Shown: one piece after another, positions 35,955 through 45,184 of the stretch
Position numbering within the stretch: the stretch's first letter is position 1
Layout: every line of letters begins with the position of its first letter
Assembly: GCA_964468345.1 (NCBI GenBank)
Contig: CAYXVZ010000020.1
Location: 1 to 64,000 of the forward strand
DNA from: DALYLB01 sp964468345
GTDB lineage: Bacteria > Acidobacteriota > Blastocatellia > RBC074
Direction: 5' to 3'
Length of the DNA stretch: 64,000 bases
The notes under the pieces: generated by a model
What the model saw: only the letters and a program-made list of their open reading frames with translations
What the model was told of the DNA's origin: nothing
Database searches by the model: none
Translations under genes and position numbers: made by a program

Positions 35955-38015
35955 TCAGGGACGATTGTCGCGATTCGGCTGGCCGGTGGAGGAACCGGGC
36001 TCCGATTTTTCCACCGTCGCTTTTTCCAGATAGGCGGCTGAAACCACGCGCGGGCGTGGATTGTCGGCATTTCGCTTGTCGGCAACGACAGTCGCATCCG
36101 CCCCCTTTGGCGCCGCGGGCAATGGAGCCGGCATTCGATCGCCGGCAATCAAGCGACGTTCCTGTTCCTCTTCCTGTTCGGCGCGATGCACGACCTCTTC
36201 AATGCTCATCGTAAATCCGGATTGCTGCGTGCCCGAGAAACGCGCCAGATGATCCTCCGGCTTGATCTCGGAGGGCCGAATAATATGAGGCGTTACGGTG
36301 ATGACGATATCGCTGCGGGAATTGGATTGTTTGGGCGCGGAGAACAGGCGGCCGAGAATCGGAAGCATGCCGATCACGGGAATGGTCGCGCGGCTGTCGC
36401 CGCTGCTGTCCTGTTTGACGCTGGCAACGACGGCCGTCACGCTGTCCTGCACGCGAGAGATCGTTGTCAGCGAACGTTTGGTGAACGCAGGCGTCAGTTG
36501 CGAATCCGTTCCGGAAGCCTCCACGTTGCTTGATTCCAGCTTCATCTTGATCTGCACATATCCTTCGTTGGTAATCACCGGCTGAACATCGATCACCAGC
36601 CCGACATCGCGATACTGAATATTATCGACAGTCGAGCCTGTCAGACTGCCGGTCGTTGCCGTGGCAGCGCCGGTATAGGCTCCCAGATAGCTTGTGCCCG
36701 TGCGAACGGGAACGCTGCGGCCGACGACGGTCTGGTTCTGCTCCCCGTCCAGCGCATGAATCTGCGTGCTGGCCAGCAGGCGCGATTTTCCTTTCGACTG
36801 CAACAGGCTCAAGCTCGAAGGCGGCAAGCCGATGATCGTTCCCAACCCGCTGCCGAGGCCGAAAACATTGCCTGAAATCGCGGAGACGCTGGCCAGGCCC
36901 AGGCCGCCGAGGCTCGCAAGCGATGTGGAGGTCCCGGTCGTCACCGTGACGGGGTTTCCGTCCGTGTCATAGGTGGTCTTCGTCGTCGCAATGCCGCTGG
37001 TCGCTAATTGATTTCCGATCTCTGTCGAAGTGGTATCGGAAACTTCATAGATGTTCACATCCAGCACCACCTCGGAGCGGTTTTTATCCAGATTCTCGAT
37101 CAACGATTGCGCGACGGCGAGCTCCGCGGCCGTCGCCCGCACGACCAATGCATTCAGTTGCTTGCTGGTCGTGACCTGCCGCTGCGGTCCGATATTGGTT
37201 TGAACGATGGTCCGCGTTTCATTCAGATCCGCATTGGCCAGATAAAAAGTCTTGACCAGCAATCGCTCCATTCGCTGGCGATTCGTCGGATTGTCGGCAT
37301 ACACGACAATCGTGCGGCGATCGGCGTGTTCAAAGATCAGCTTGTTCTGCATCAGAATCAGGTCCAGCGCCTTGGCCACCGTCACATCGCTGAGCGAAAG
37401 AGAAAAGCGCTGCACGTCCTTGAACGATTCATCGAACATCACATTGAGATTCAACTGGCGCGCCAGCGTCGTGATGGCCAGTTTCAGACTCGCGCCTTCG
37501 TTGAATTCGATTTTCTGCAACGCCTCCTGGCGGGGGCGCGTTGACGTGACGGGTCGAATCTCGTTGCTGGCCGGCAACAACACGCCCGTGCGCGGATTGT
37601 AATGCGCCGCCTCGCCCATTCCGGATTGGGCCTTTCGCTGTTCCAGCATGCGCTCCATTTTCAGGCGCATGGTTTCCTGCGTGGGATCGTATGAAAACGC
37701 GCGCGCATATGCATTGTACGCGCCTTCATAATCCCGGCTGGCGGCTAGGGCATCGCCGCGCGAGGCATACATCAGCGCCGCCATCCGGGAAGCCCGCAAC
37801 ATCCGCAGTCTGTATTCCGTATTGCCCGGTTCTTCCGCGACCGCCAGCGCATATTGCTGCGCCGCTTGATCCCACGCCTCCGCGTTCTCCTGCTTGATCC
37901 CTTCCTTGAAATGTTTTTTCCCTTCTTTTCCATCCGCCAGGCAAATTCCCGGCAACAGCAAAACCAGCATCATCGCATAGGCGAGCGAAGCCCGCACCAG
38001 AGCGTATTTTTTCAT
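35955..38015 (-). CDS. Secretin (GspD/PilQ-like) with N-terminal TPR-like region
   Basis: 686 residues. A signal peptide (KYALVRASLAYAMMLVLLLPGI) is followed by TPR-like helices (about 30-130), an STN-like N0 domain (LQKIEFNEGASLKLAITTLA, about 170), N1-type repeats, and the secretin pore domain (about 440-590) with VPVRTGT, IQYRDVGLVIDVQPVI and the conserved VPVIGMLPILGRLF-like stretch. Secretins form outer-membrane pores for type II secretion, type IV pili or phage. No pilus or T2SS partner genes are nearby, so this looks like an orphan secretin; its partners may be elsewhere. The C-terminus (about 600-686) is low-complexity. Confidence 0.88.
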   Translation of the reverse strand: MKKYALVRASLAYAMMLVLLLPGICLADGKEGKKHFKEGIKQENAEAWDQAAQQYALAVAEEPGNTEYRLRMLRASRMAALMYASRGDALAASRDYEGAYNAYARAFSYDPTQETMRLKMERMLEQRKAQSGMGEAAHYNPRTGVLLPASNEIRPVTSTRPRQEALQKIEFNEGASLKLAITTLARQLNLNVMFDESFKDVQRFSLSLSDVTVAKALDLILMQNKLIFEHADRRTIVVYADNPTNRQRMERLLVKTFYLANADLNETRTIVQTNIGPQRQVTTSKQLNALVVRATAAELAVAQSLIENLDKNRSEVVLDVNIYEVSDTTSTEIGNQLATSGIATTKTTYDTDGNPVTVTTGTSTSLASLGGLGLASVSAISGNVFGLGSGLGTIIGLPPSSLSLLQSKGKSRLLASTQIHALDGEQNQTVVGRSVPVRTGTSYLGAYTGAATATTGSLTGSTVDNIQYRDVGLVIDVQPVITNEGYVQIKMKLESSNVEASGTDSQLTPAFTKRSLTTISRVQDSVTAVVASVKQDSSGDSRATIPVIGMLPILGRLFSAPKQSNSRSDIVITVTPHIIRPSEIKPEDHLARFSGTQQSGFTMSIEEVVHRAEQEEEQERRLIAGDRMPAPLPAAPKGADATVVADKRNADNPRPRVVSAAYLEKATVEKSEPGSSTGQPNRDNRP

Positions 38016-38160
38016 GCCTACCTCAGTGTGAAATCAGGGCAGTTTGTTCTTTCGCGTGAAATTCGTTTGAGCTTCGTCCGGCGGGTGTGGGACGAGGATG
38101 CAATCCGTGTTATTCGTTTTGTCTGCTATCTCGCTGCATTGGTATCCCTCTCTCCTTTTA

Positions 38161-38201
38161 TATCCCTTACATTCCTTACATCCCTTACATTCATTACAAT
38201 C
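38161..38201. repeat. Short tandem TTACATTCC/TTACATCCC words
   Basis: CCTTACAT-type words repeat four times with a 9-10 bp period on the plus strand (tgtaaggga on the minus strand), 146-186 bp upstream of the secretin start. The period close to one helical turn fits a regulatory site array, but no protein can be named. Confidence 0.5.
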
Positions 38202-38302
38202 AATATTTATAGGGCTTTGAGCAATTCTGTGTGCTTACACGTTGCTCAATCGAATTGGGTCCAACTTTTTTTGTTATTTTCGCATTGTCATTATGTGAGC
38301 TG

Positions 38303-38351
38303 GAAACAGAACAGGCTGCCATTTGCAACAAATGGCAGCCTGTTCTGTTTC
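38303..38351. terminator. Perfect 22-bp stem hairpin
   Basis: gaaacagaacaggctgccat plus tt pairs exactly with its complement at 38330-38351 around a 5-base loop (gcaac). No T run follows, and no gene ends close by on either strand, so its role is unclear. Confidence 0.8.
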
Positions 38352-38596
38352 GGGCTCGCGTCTGCCGGAACGCCGACTTCGCTTCAGCGTGCAGAGAGTG
38401 TGGAATGCGCGGGCTCGTCGGCGCTTTCCGTTCGCCTCTCGGAATCGAATGCAACAAAGAGGCGCCTAGGGACAGGTAGCAAGGTGAATTACATTCAAAC
38501 GAAAAGCGCCGGCGATTCCGCGCATTCCGACCGCTGCGCCCGGTACGAAAAGCTTTCGATCAATGATCCCATGTTTGCGTCGATTTCCAGAGAACT

Positions 38597-38668
38597 GACA
38601 GGAAGATAAACGACAGGAACATAGAAACAGTATCTCTATAATATTTTCCTGCCGTTTATCTTCCTGTC
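38597..38668. repeat. Intergenic inverted repeat, GACAGGAA word family
   Basis: gacaggaagataaacgacag pairs with ctgccgtttatcttcctgtc. Same family as 12172-12246. It lies about 120 bp after the stop of the minus-strand gene ending at 38790. Confidence 0.8.
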
Positions 38669-38742
38669 TGCTCTCTCTTCTCTCCATAAGCGCAACTGAA
38701 GCGCGCGCAATGAGCAAGGAATAAATACGCTTACGATGCAGA

Positions 38743-38774
38743 CTCCGGAATCGGGAGCACCATCGATTCCGGAG
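38743..38774 (-). terminator. Hairpin after the 38790 gene
   Basis: ctccggaatcg / cgattccggag is an exact 11-bp stem with a 10-base loop, 16 bp downstream of the minus-strand stop. No long T run follows. Confidence 0.65.
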
Positions 38775-38789
38775 TTCTGTGGGCAATCG

Positions 38790-39284
38790 TTATCGACCCC
38801 GACGGCCGCCGCCACCGCCGCCCGCGAGCGACTCCACGATGGAAAGCACACGGTCATTGCTGAATTTCTCGACCAGCAGCGTCAACTGACCGCCCGTCTT
38901 GAGATTGGCCAGCACGGCGATCTGCAGTTTCGAAGAGGCTTTGAGGCGCGCAAGGCTCAAGGCCGCCTGACGCGTCGTGATAATGCCGGCCTGCGTATCG
39001 GCGGCAGCCTGATCTCCCGCCAGAATCGCGGCATCATACGCGTCTTTGGCGGCTTCCAGCGCTTCATCCGCTTCGGTCGGCAAACTGCTCTTATAGGCGG
39101 TGATCAGCGCCGTGATATCGGTTTCCTGTTGCGTCGTCAAAGCCGGTGCATTCGCCTGCGTGATGGCCCGCTTGAGAATCGAAAGAGCATCTCCCGTCTG
39201 ATGATCAGGCGTCATTGCGAGGGCTCCTGCAACGGTGGCGAGGAAAAGAAACGTGACGCCGAGATAGATGGTTGTTTTTTTCAT
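38790..39284 (-). CDS. Small exported helical protein
   Basis: 164 residues; gggag lies upstream of the ATG. A signal peptide (MKKTTIYLGVTFLFLATVAGALA) precedes an all-helical, Ala- and Asp-rich region with TTQQETDITALITAYKSSL and AAKDAYDAAILAGDQAAADT, ending in a Gly/Arg tail (GGGGGGRRGR). The helical hairpin style resembles Spy/CpxP-like periplasmic proteins, but no diagnostic LTxxQ motif is certain. Function unknown. Confidence 0.65.
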   Translation of the reverse strand: MKKTTIYLGVTFLFLATVAGALAMTPDHQTGDALSILKRAITQANAPALTTQQETDITALITAYKSSLPTEADEALEAAKDAYDAAILAGDQAAADTQAGIITTRQAALSLARLKASSKLQIAVLANLKTGGQLTLLVEKFSNDRVLSIVESLAGGGGGGRRGR

Positions 39285-39804
39285 TGTTTGTTACTCCCAG
39301 TTTTTATCGATATACGAATTACCATTGGCCGATGCCAGCCAATGAACAAAAAAACGGTGCGTCCCAGCAAAAGCGACAGTCTTCCTCCCTGTTGGAATAC
39401 AATGCCGCCCTCCCCTTTTATCACGCTGGAACGCACCATCGCGCGAAGGACCCTGTTTCTCAGGGCCAGCTTCGCACATAGAAAAAGCAAGGTGCGTGCC
39501 GCAGAGCCGCGCAAAGAGAAATCGCGCCGAATGCCTGTATTTATTGAGTTTTATGACTGCCCGTGAAATCCCCCAATGCATCGCGAAGACGGATTGTGGC
39601 GAATCCCGACAGGATTCCGGGGATTCGCCGTAGAAATTGTGATGGGCTTGAACAGTCGAGCGTGCCGGGAGAAGAAAGAAGGAAGCCGCCAAGAACGCGA
39701 AGCGCCGTTCGGAGGATTTCCTCCGAGGATTAACCCCGCCGTCCACCGCGTTGGCGGTGGTTGACGTTAGCCATGGGCGAAGCCCAAGAGATGGAAAATT
39801 CTTT
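39285..39804. other. Intergenic region without visible genes
   Basis: 520 bp. Open frames here lack ribosome sites and sensible composition. A small dyad gaatccc...ggggattc (39601-39625) and a C-rich tract are the only structures noticed. The end of the CHASE2 kinase gene is at 39805. Confidence 0.6.
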
Positions 39805-42321
39805 TTATGGGCGGCGTCGCGTGGAAGGATGCAGTGGAAGTGCGATAGTGAAGGCGGAGCCTTTGCCGACCGTGCTGACGACGCTGATGCGGCCGCCGTG
39901 CTGTTCGATGATTTCCTTGACCAGCGGCAGCCCCAGGCCGGTGCCAACGACCTGCGACTCGATCGAGCGATCGAGACGAAAGAATTTCTCGAAGATTTTT
40001 TCGATGGCTTCCGGGGGAATGCCGTACCCTTGATCGACCACGCGGAGCAGGATGCCGGCGGCATCGGCCTCGGCCTGAACGATCACTTCGCTTCCCGGGG
40101 GGCTGTATTTGACGGCATTGCTGAGCAGGTTTCCGATGGCCTGCATCAGCAATTGCACGTCCGCCATCAGGGGCGGCAGGTTTTCGGCCACGCGCGCGGT
40201 GAGCTGTATGTTGCGTTCAGCTGCCAGCACGGAATGATTGCGAATCGAATCCGCAATCAGCGTGGCGCAGGAAAGCTGTGCGAGATGCAGCGCCTGCCCG
40301 CCGGATTCAAGCCGCGTCAGGTCCAGATACCGGTTGATCGTTTCGCCCAGGCGCAGCGCCTCGGAATTAATCGTGGCGAGCATCTCCCGCGACTCTTCGG
40401 CCTCGACGGGAAATTTCAAGAGAACATCGCTCAGGCCGCGGATGGATGTGAGCGGCGTGCGAAGTTCGTGCGAGACCAGCTGCAGCGTTTCGGTTTTCAC
40501 TCGATCGAGTTCGACGCGCTTCGTCACATCCGAAATCAGCGCAACCACGCCGATCGGCCCGGCGACATTCGGCTCCAGGCGAGGAAGCTGAACATCGGTG
40601 ACCGAAGAAGCGGGCAACGCCGAGAGCCCTTTTTCCCCCTCGATTTCATGAGTGAGCGCCGAGAGCAGCAAGGAAAAATATCGCGGGGCGGGACTTGAAA
40701 CCTCGAATTCAAGCTGGCTGTTCTGGCCTTTAAAAACATTGGTGACGGCCTGCTTCAAGGTCTGTTCGTCGAGATTGCCGCGCTCGATCAGAAATTCGGT
40801 AAAGTATGCGTCGAGCAGTTCGCTCTCGCTTACGCCGAACAGTCTCAGCGCCTCATCATTGGCGTAAATGATCCGCCCCTGCAGGTCCGCGACCAGCACG
40901 CCTTCTCCCATGCTTGTCAGGATCCGTCGAATGAAGCTCATCCGCGCCAGCAATCGCAAGGTCAATTCATCAACCGTGCGCAGCTTCCAGGCCAGGCTCT
41001 TGGGAAGGTCGAGCAACAAGGCATCCTCACCTCCTGAAAGCGCGCGTTCTTCAGGGAGCAGAAATCCTTCCTGACTGGCGACCAACGCTTTGAGCTTCAG
41101 GTCGAGTTGCCGACTCGCATTCAGCTGCCGATTGAAAAGAAGCGGTATGACCGCCAGAAAGCCCATCATCATCGGCAGCAGCGGCGGCACGATCAAAAGC
41201 TGACGGAATGCGTATAAGCTTCCCAGGATGATCGCTGACAGGATGAGCAGCAGCACTCCCACCTGCCGCCATCCATAGAAATAGCGGATGGTCAGCGCAG
41301 AGCAGACAATGACAATCAATGCCGAGAAAAAGGCGATCCATTCCGGCACCCGCTGCAGACCGAGGCCGCCGCGAATTGTGTTGATGATGTTCGCGTGAAT
41401 CTCGACGCCGGGCATCTCCAAGCCGCCTTCCTGCCCGACCAGGCTGCGCCCACCTTCGTAATTCATAAACGGCACGACGCGGGAATCTCCCAGCGATGGC
41501 GCGACCGCGCCGATCAATACGATGCGGCCTTCGAGTTCGCCGGGCGACAATTTGCCGTCGAGCAGATCTTGAACGCTGTATTGCGAGAAGGTGCGGGCGG
41601 GGCCGGCGTAATTGAGAATCATTTCGTTCGGGCGAAGAATCGTCACGCCGGGCGGCGCACTCACCGGCGGGCCGTCCAGCACCGGAATGCGGTATCGCCC
41701 GAATTTCAGCGCTCCATCCAATTCCTCGATGTCCGTTTCACTGATCCGTTCGGCCAATCGAATGACTTCCAGGGCAAAGGCCCATCGGGCTTCGCCGCGG
41801 TCATCGGCCTTTTGAAGCTGGATGGTTCGCGCCATCCCATTCACATCCGGCGCAACGTGGACGTGTCCCATCGCCTTTGCGGCATTCGCGACGTCGGGAA
41901 TGGGCGTAAGCCAGGCAATGGATGGAGGCGAAGAAGCGGTTTCGTACAACTGCGTGGTTAATATCACGCGTCCGTTTCGCGCAATGGCTGACGCGAGGAT
42001 GCGGTCTGCTTCAGGGTTTGCGGGCTCGGTATACAAGATGTCCAGCCCGATGCAGCGAACCCGGGCCTGGGTCAATCGATCGATGACGTCCGCCATGGCA
42101 GTTCGCGGCCAGGGCCACTTTCCCACGCGCTGCAGGCTGGCATCGTCGATCCCGAGAATCACAACATCGCCGGGGACGTCCAGACGCCCTCGCATCCGAA
42201 ACAGCATGCTCATCACGGCCGCATCCAGCGAGGGCGCCAACCAGGTCACGACGGCGACCAGCGATATGCTGAAAAGCAGGATCAGGCTGTATCGAATGGC
42301 ATAGTTGTTATTTCTGCTCAT
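39805..42321 (-). CDS. CHASE2-domain sensor histidine kinase (second copy)
   Basis: 838 residues with the same architecture as the 26215 kinase: helix 1 (about 10-30), CHASE2 (VILGIDDASLQRVGKWPWPR, LDILYTEP, GRIVLIGAVAPSLGD), three helices (about 340-410), PAS (GEGVLVADLQGRIIYANDEA), HisKA His618 (VSHELRTPLTSIRG), and HATPase (NLLSNAVKYSPP, DQGYGIPPE, GTGLGLPLV). The near-identical histidine number and motif spacing mark it as a paralogue. It overlaps the NtrC-type gene by 14 bp, so the two form one operon read as regulator then kinase. Confidence 0.92.
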   Translation of the reverse strand: MSRNNNYAIRYSLILLFSISLVAVVTWLAPSLDAAVMSMLFRMRGRLDVPGDVVILGIDDASLQRVGKWPWPRTAMADVIDRLTQARVRCIGLDILYTEPANPEADRILASAIARNGRVILTTQLYETASSPPSIAWLTPIPDVANAAKAMGHVHVAPDVNGMARTIQLQKADDRGEARWAFALEVIRLAERISETDIEELDGALKFGRYRIPVLDGPPVSAPPGVTILRPNEMILNYAGPARTFSQYSVQDLLDGKLSPGELEGRIVLIGAVAPSLGDSRVVPFMNYEGGRSLVGQEGGLEMPGVEIHANIINTIRGGLGLQRVPEWIAFFSALIVIVCSALTIRYFYGWRQVGVLLLILSAIILGSLYAFRQLLIVPPLLPMMMGFLAVIPLLFNRQLNASRQLDLKLKALVASQEGFLLPEERALSGGEDALLLDLPKSLAWKLRTVDELTLRLLARMSFIRRILTSMGEGVLVADLQGRIIYANDEALRLFGVSESELLDAYFTEFLIERGNLDEQTLKQAVTNVFKGQNSQLEFEVSSPAPRYFSLLLSALTHEIEGEKGLSALPASSVTDVQLPRLEPNVAGPIGVVALISDVTKRVELDRVKTETLQLVSHELRTPLTSIRGLSDVLLKFPVEAEESREMLATINSEALRLGETINRYLDLTRLESGGQALHLAQLSCATLIADSIRNHSVLAAERNIQLTARVAENLPPLMADVQLLMQAIGNLLSNAVKYSPPGSEVIVQAEADAAGILLRVVDQGYGIPPEAIEKIFEKFFRLDRSIESQVVGTGLGLPLVKEIIEQHGGRISVVSTVGKGSAFTIALPLHPSTRRRP

Positions 42322-43747
42322 CCGTTTGCGAACCGTCCGAGGAACCAGCCCCTGGATCCAGATAGCGATAAATCGTTCGGCGATCGATTCCCAGGATTTC
42401 CGCTGCCCTCGATTTATTGAAATTGTTTTCCGACAGGATCAACTGAACATAGCGTCTTTCGAGTTCCGCCAGCAGCGGCCGATCGTCAATCAGCGAGACT
42501 GAAACGTGCCCGTTCGATGCGGGCGCAGTCGCACCGGCGCGCTCCCGAATGCGCGGCGGCAGGTCGTTGATCGTGATGATGTGATCGACGCAGACCGCCG
42601 CCGCGTGCTCGATGGTATTTTCAAGCTCGCGGACGTTGCCCGGCCAGGTATACCGCGCGAGCAGATCGATGGCCTCTTCGCTGATGCGAACCTTGTCGTG
42701 ATGGGTCTGCGCGTACTTTCGGAGAAAATGATGCGCGAGCAGCGCGATGTCATCCATTCCCCGCTCTCGCAGCGGCGGCAGCGAGATGCTCAGGACCGTG
42801 AGCCGATAAAACAGGTCGGCGCGAAATTCATTGCGTTCGACCAGCGATTCGAGATTGACGTTGGTCGCGCCGATCACGCGGACATTGATCTTCCGGGCCT
42901 CGCGGCTGCCGATCGGCCGAACCTCGCGCTCCTGCAGCACGCGCAGCAGGCTGGCCTGAAAAGACTGGCTGGTGCCGCTGAGCTCATCCAGAAAAATCGT
43001 CCCGCCTTCCGCGCTTTCGAACAGGCCTGAACGATCGGTCGAAGCGCCGGTGAAACTGCCGCGCGTATAGCCGAACAATTCCGACTCCAGCAGCGATTCC
43101 GTCATCGCGCTGCAGTTCACGGCCACAAAGGGCCGCCGGGCGCGCGCGCTATGCTGATGTATGGCCCGTGCAATCAATTCCTTTCCCGTTCCCGATTCGC
43201 CCTCGATCAAAACCGTTGCGTTGGTGCGCGCCGCGTGGGCCGTCAGCTTATACGCCCGCACCATGCCCGGGCTGTGACCGATCAGCCCCGAGGCCGAAAA
43301 ATCCGCTTCATCATCGGGCTCCACGGCCTGCGTCGTATTCGAATGCTGTGCCGCCCGTTTGACCAGCGCCAGCACCTCATCGATATCGAAGGGCTTGGCG
43401 ATGAAATCGAATGCTCCTTCTTCAATCGCCTGCATCGCGATTTCGAGCGAGCCTTGCGCCGTCACGGCGATGATTTTCGTGTCAGGATGCAATTTGCGAA
43501 ATTCGCGGACAACTTCCAGCCCATTGATATCGGGCATATAAATATCGGTCAGAACGACATCGAATCGCTTTTGCTGTCCGATCTCGATGGCCTCGCGCCC
43601 ACAGGTGGCGGTCGCCACTTCATAACCGCTCATGCGGAGCGGAACTTCGAGGGTCATTCGGGCGCCTCGCTCATCGTCTACTACCAGTACGCTCGAATGA
43701 GCTTTTGCCGGAATCGGATTTTTGCTTTTGGTTTCAATTGCACTCAT
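42308..43747 (-). CDS. NtrC-family sigma-54-dependent response regulator (second copy)
   Basis: 479 residues. Receiver with phospho-acceptor Asp68 (VVLTDIYMPDING), AAA+ domain with GESGTGKE and Walker B GGTIFLDE, and a C-terminal Fis-type helix-turn-helix (NNFNKSRAAEILGIDRRTIY). The sigma-54 contact loop reads GSFTGA instead of the consensus GAFTGA (the first copy has GAFTGA). It follows the FecR gene by 39 bp and overlaps its kinase by 14 bp, so FecR, regulator and kinase are probably one transcript. Confidence 0.92.
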   Translation of the reverse strand: MSAIETKSKNPIPAKAHSSVLVVDDERGARMTLEVPLRMSGYEVATATCGREAIEIGQQKRFDVVLTDIYMPDINGLEVVREFRKLHPDTKIIAVTAQGSLEIAMQAIEEGAFDFIAKPFDIDEVLALVKRAAQHSNTTQAVEPDDEADFSASGLIGHSPGMVRAYKLTAHAARTNATVLIEGESGTGKELIARAIHQHSARARRPFVAVNCSAMTESLLESELFGYTRGSFTGASTDRSGLFESAEGGTIFLDELSGTSQSFQASLLRVLQEREVRPIGSREARKINVRVIGATNVNLESLVERNEFRADLFYRLTVLSISLPPLRERGMDDIALLAHHFLRKYAQTHHDKVRISEEAIDLLARYTWPGNVRELENTIEHAAAVCVDHIITINDLPPRIRERAGATAPASNGHVSVSLIDDRPLLAELERRYVQLILSENNFNKSRAAEILGIDRRTIYRYLDPGAGSSDGSQTDEQK

Positions 43748-43786
43748 GGTTCCCGCTACTTCCTTCCTGACCTCAGGGCTTTGGCC

Positions 43787-44608
43787 TCAAGGTTTCTTTC
43801 GGGGCCCCCCGCCCTGTCCCGGGCCGGTCCTGGGAGTTTGTGGTTGTGAGGAAGGCGCTCGTTTTTCGTCGTTTCTTTCGCCGGGTGGACGCTGCGGGCC
43901 ATCGCCTCGCGAAGACGGCGCGCCGCGGCCGGCCATCTGCACCGGAGTTTGTCCTTCTACCCGCATCGTCCCAAATCGGCCCAGCTTGAATACGCCGTCA
44001 TTTCTGCCGATCTTGAAAATGCTGGGCGCGCGAGGCAATTCATTGATCAGCACCCGCGTCATCCGGCCGGCGGTTAGAAAGACCGGCCGATCGACCTGGG
44101 CAAGATTCGTGACTTCAACCGCTCCTTCGATCAGATATACCTGCGTTTCTTCCTCCGCAACCTCAACATCAAAGATCGTGCCGCGCACGGCGATCACTGC
44201 GGTCGGCGTATTCACCTTGTATGGGTTCGGCTGGCCGCCGCGTTTCTCGATCTGAATGCGCGTTTTACCCTTGAGAACATGAAATAAGGATCGCGGCGTT
44301 CCCGTCAGTTCATTCAGCATAACGGTCGATTTCGGGGCAATCACGGCCTGCGAGCCATCCGACAGCCCGATCACAAGACGCCCGTTTTTGCCGGTGACGA
44401 TCGTGTCCCCGGTGAAGAGCTGGTCTTCCACTTTAAAAGAGACATTCTGCACGGCGATGCGGCCGGTCGACTGCCGGCGAATCGCCACATCGCCTTCGCT
44501 GGCAAGCACGCGCGCAATCACATAATCCTGCGCCGCCCCGCTGATGTGGCCGATGAACAGCAGAAAAAGGCAAAGGAAACTGCTGAATGAAAATTTTAGC
44601 TTTAACAT
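43787..44608 (-). CDS. Secreted FecR-domain protein
   Basis: 273 residues from ATG 44608 (ggag 9 bp upstream); an upstream in-frame start at 44701 would add 31 polar residues before the signal peptide and was not preferred. Signal peptide (FSSFLCLFLLFIGHISGAAQ), a FecR domain (about 40-175; QLFTGDTIVTGKNGRLVIGL, NTPTAVIAVRGTIFDVE) and a Pro/Arg/Gly-rich tail after residue 220. Unlike the first FecR it has no outer-membrane barrel. It is the first gene of the minus-strand FecR/regulator/kinase operon. Confidence 0.85.
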   Translation of the reverse strand: MLKLKFSFSSFLCLFLLFIGHISGAAQDYVIARVLASEGDVAIRRQSTGRIAVQNVSFKVEDQLFTGDTIVTGKNGRLVIGLSDGSQAVIAPKSTVMLNELTGTPRSLFHVLKGKTRIQIEKRGGQPNPYKVNTPTAVIAVRGTIFDVEVAEEETQVYLIEGAVEVTNLAQVDRPVFLTAGRMTRVLINELPRAPSIFKIGRNDGVFKLGRFGTMRVEGQTPVQMAGRGAPSSRGDGPQRPPGERNDEKRAPSSQPQTPRTGPGQGGGPRKKP

Positions 44609-45184
44609 CTTCTGGCTCTCCGGGTCCCGACCTGCGTTGAAACTGTAATGGCGATCAGGAGGATAGTGTTGGGAATCTGCTTTCGACACACGGACAAACA
44701 TAACACAACAAGAGTTCCCCTAAGAGGGACGCGCCAGAGTCGAAATGGTTCTATCTTTTTTTCACCCCGGTCTTTTGATAGGTAATGAGGCGGGATTAGA
44801 CTGGCCGCCTGTACATTGTCGCCTCACCGCTGCTGCACAACTCTTTTCCCCGCTGTCGGTTTTCGTCACACAATTCTTTACAATACTTTTCCAGGATCTT
44901 CCCAGCCGCGCTTTCCCATAGCAACAAAAGGTTCTACGCCTCAGGCCGCCGCGCGCAAGCCGCTGCGAGTCACCCGGCCCATTTTAAATTTGCGAGCGCT
45001 GTGCCCAAGGCGGCGGCTTCCCGTAAGAAACATTCCTACACACCGGGACTGGATATTCCCGCGTCGATCATATAAAACGGTATTCTTTATTTTCCAATTT
45101 ACGCGCCACACTGAAAGCATGGACTTCCCGCTAAGGCTGGAACGAGGGGAGAGTCTTTCTTTGTAGGCGAAAACATCGGTCCGT
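44609..45184. other. Divergent intergenic region
   Basis: 576 bp between the FecR operon (minus) and the GT39 gene (plus). No gene, repeat or clear promoter match was found; both promoters must lie here. Confidence 0.6.

Larger units (their letters stand above)
38016..38789. other. Long intergenic region
   Basis: 774 bp with no convincing gene. It holds a TTACAT repeat cluster (38161-38201), a perfect hairpin (38303-38351), a GACAGGAA-family inverted repeat (38597-38668) and a 32-bp hairpin (38743-38774). Short open frames running through these elements were rejected. Confidence 0.7.

Noticed and set aside
38736..39566. Plus-strand frame opposite the 38790 gene
   Set aside because: It is the complement of the signal-peptide gene and runs through a hairpin; the minus-strand gene has a ribosome site and signal peptide.
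39576..39764. Short frame in the 39285-39804 intergenic region
   Set aside because: It has no ribosome site, no recognisable fold and ends in low-complexity sequence.
44816..45166. Plus-strand frame between FecR and GT39
   Set aside because: Arg/Pro-rich with no ribosome site, in a region that looks like a promoter spacer.
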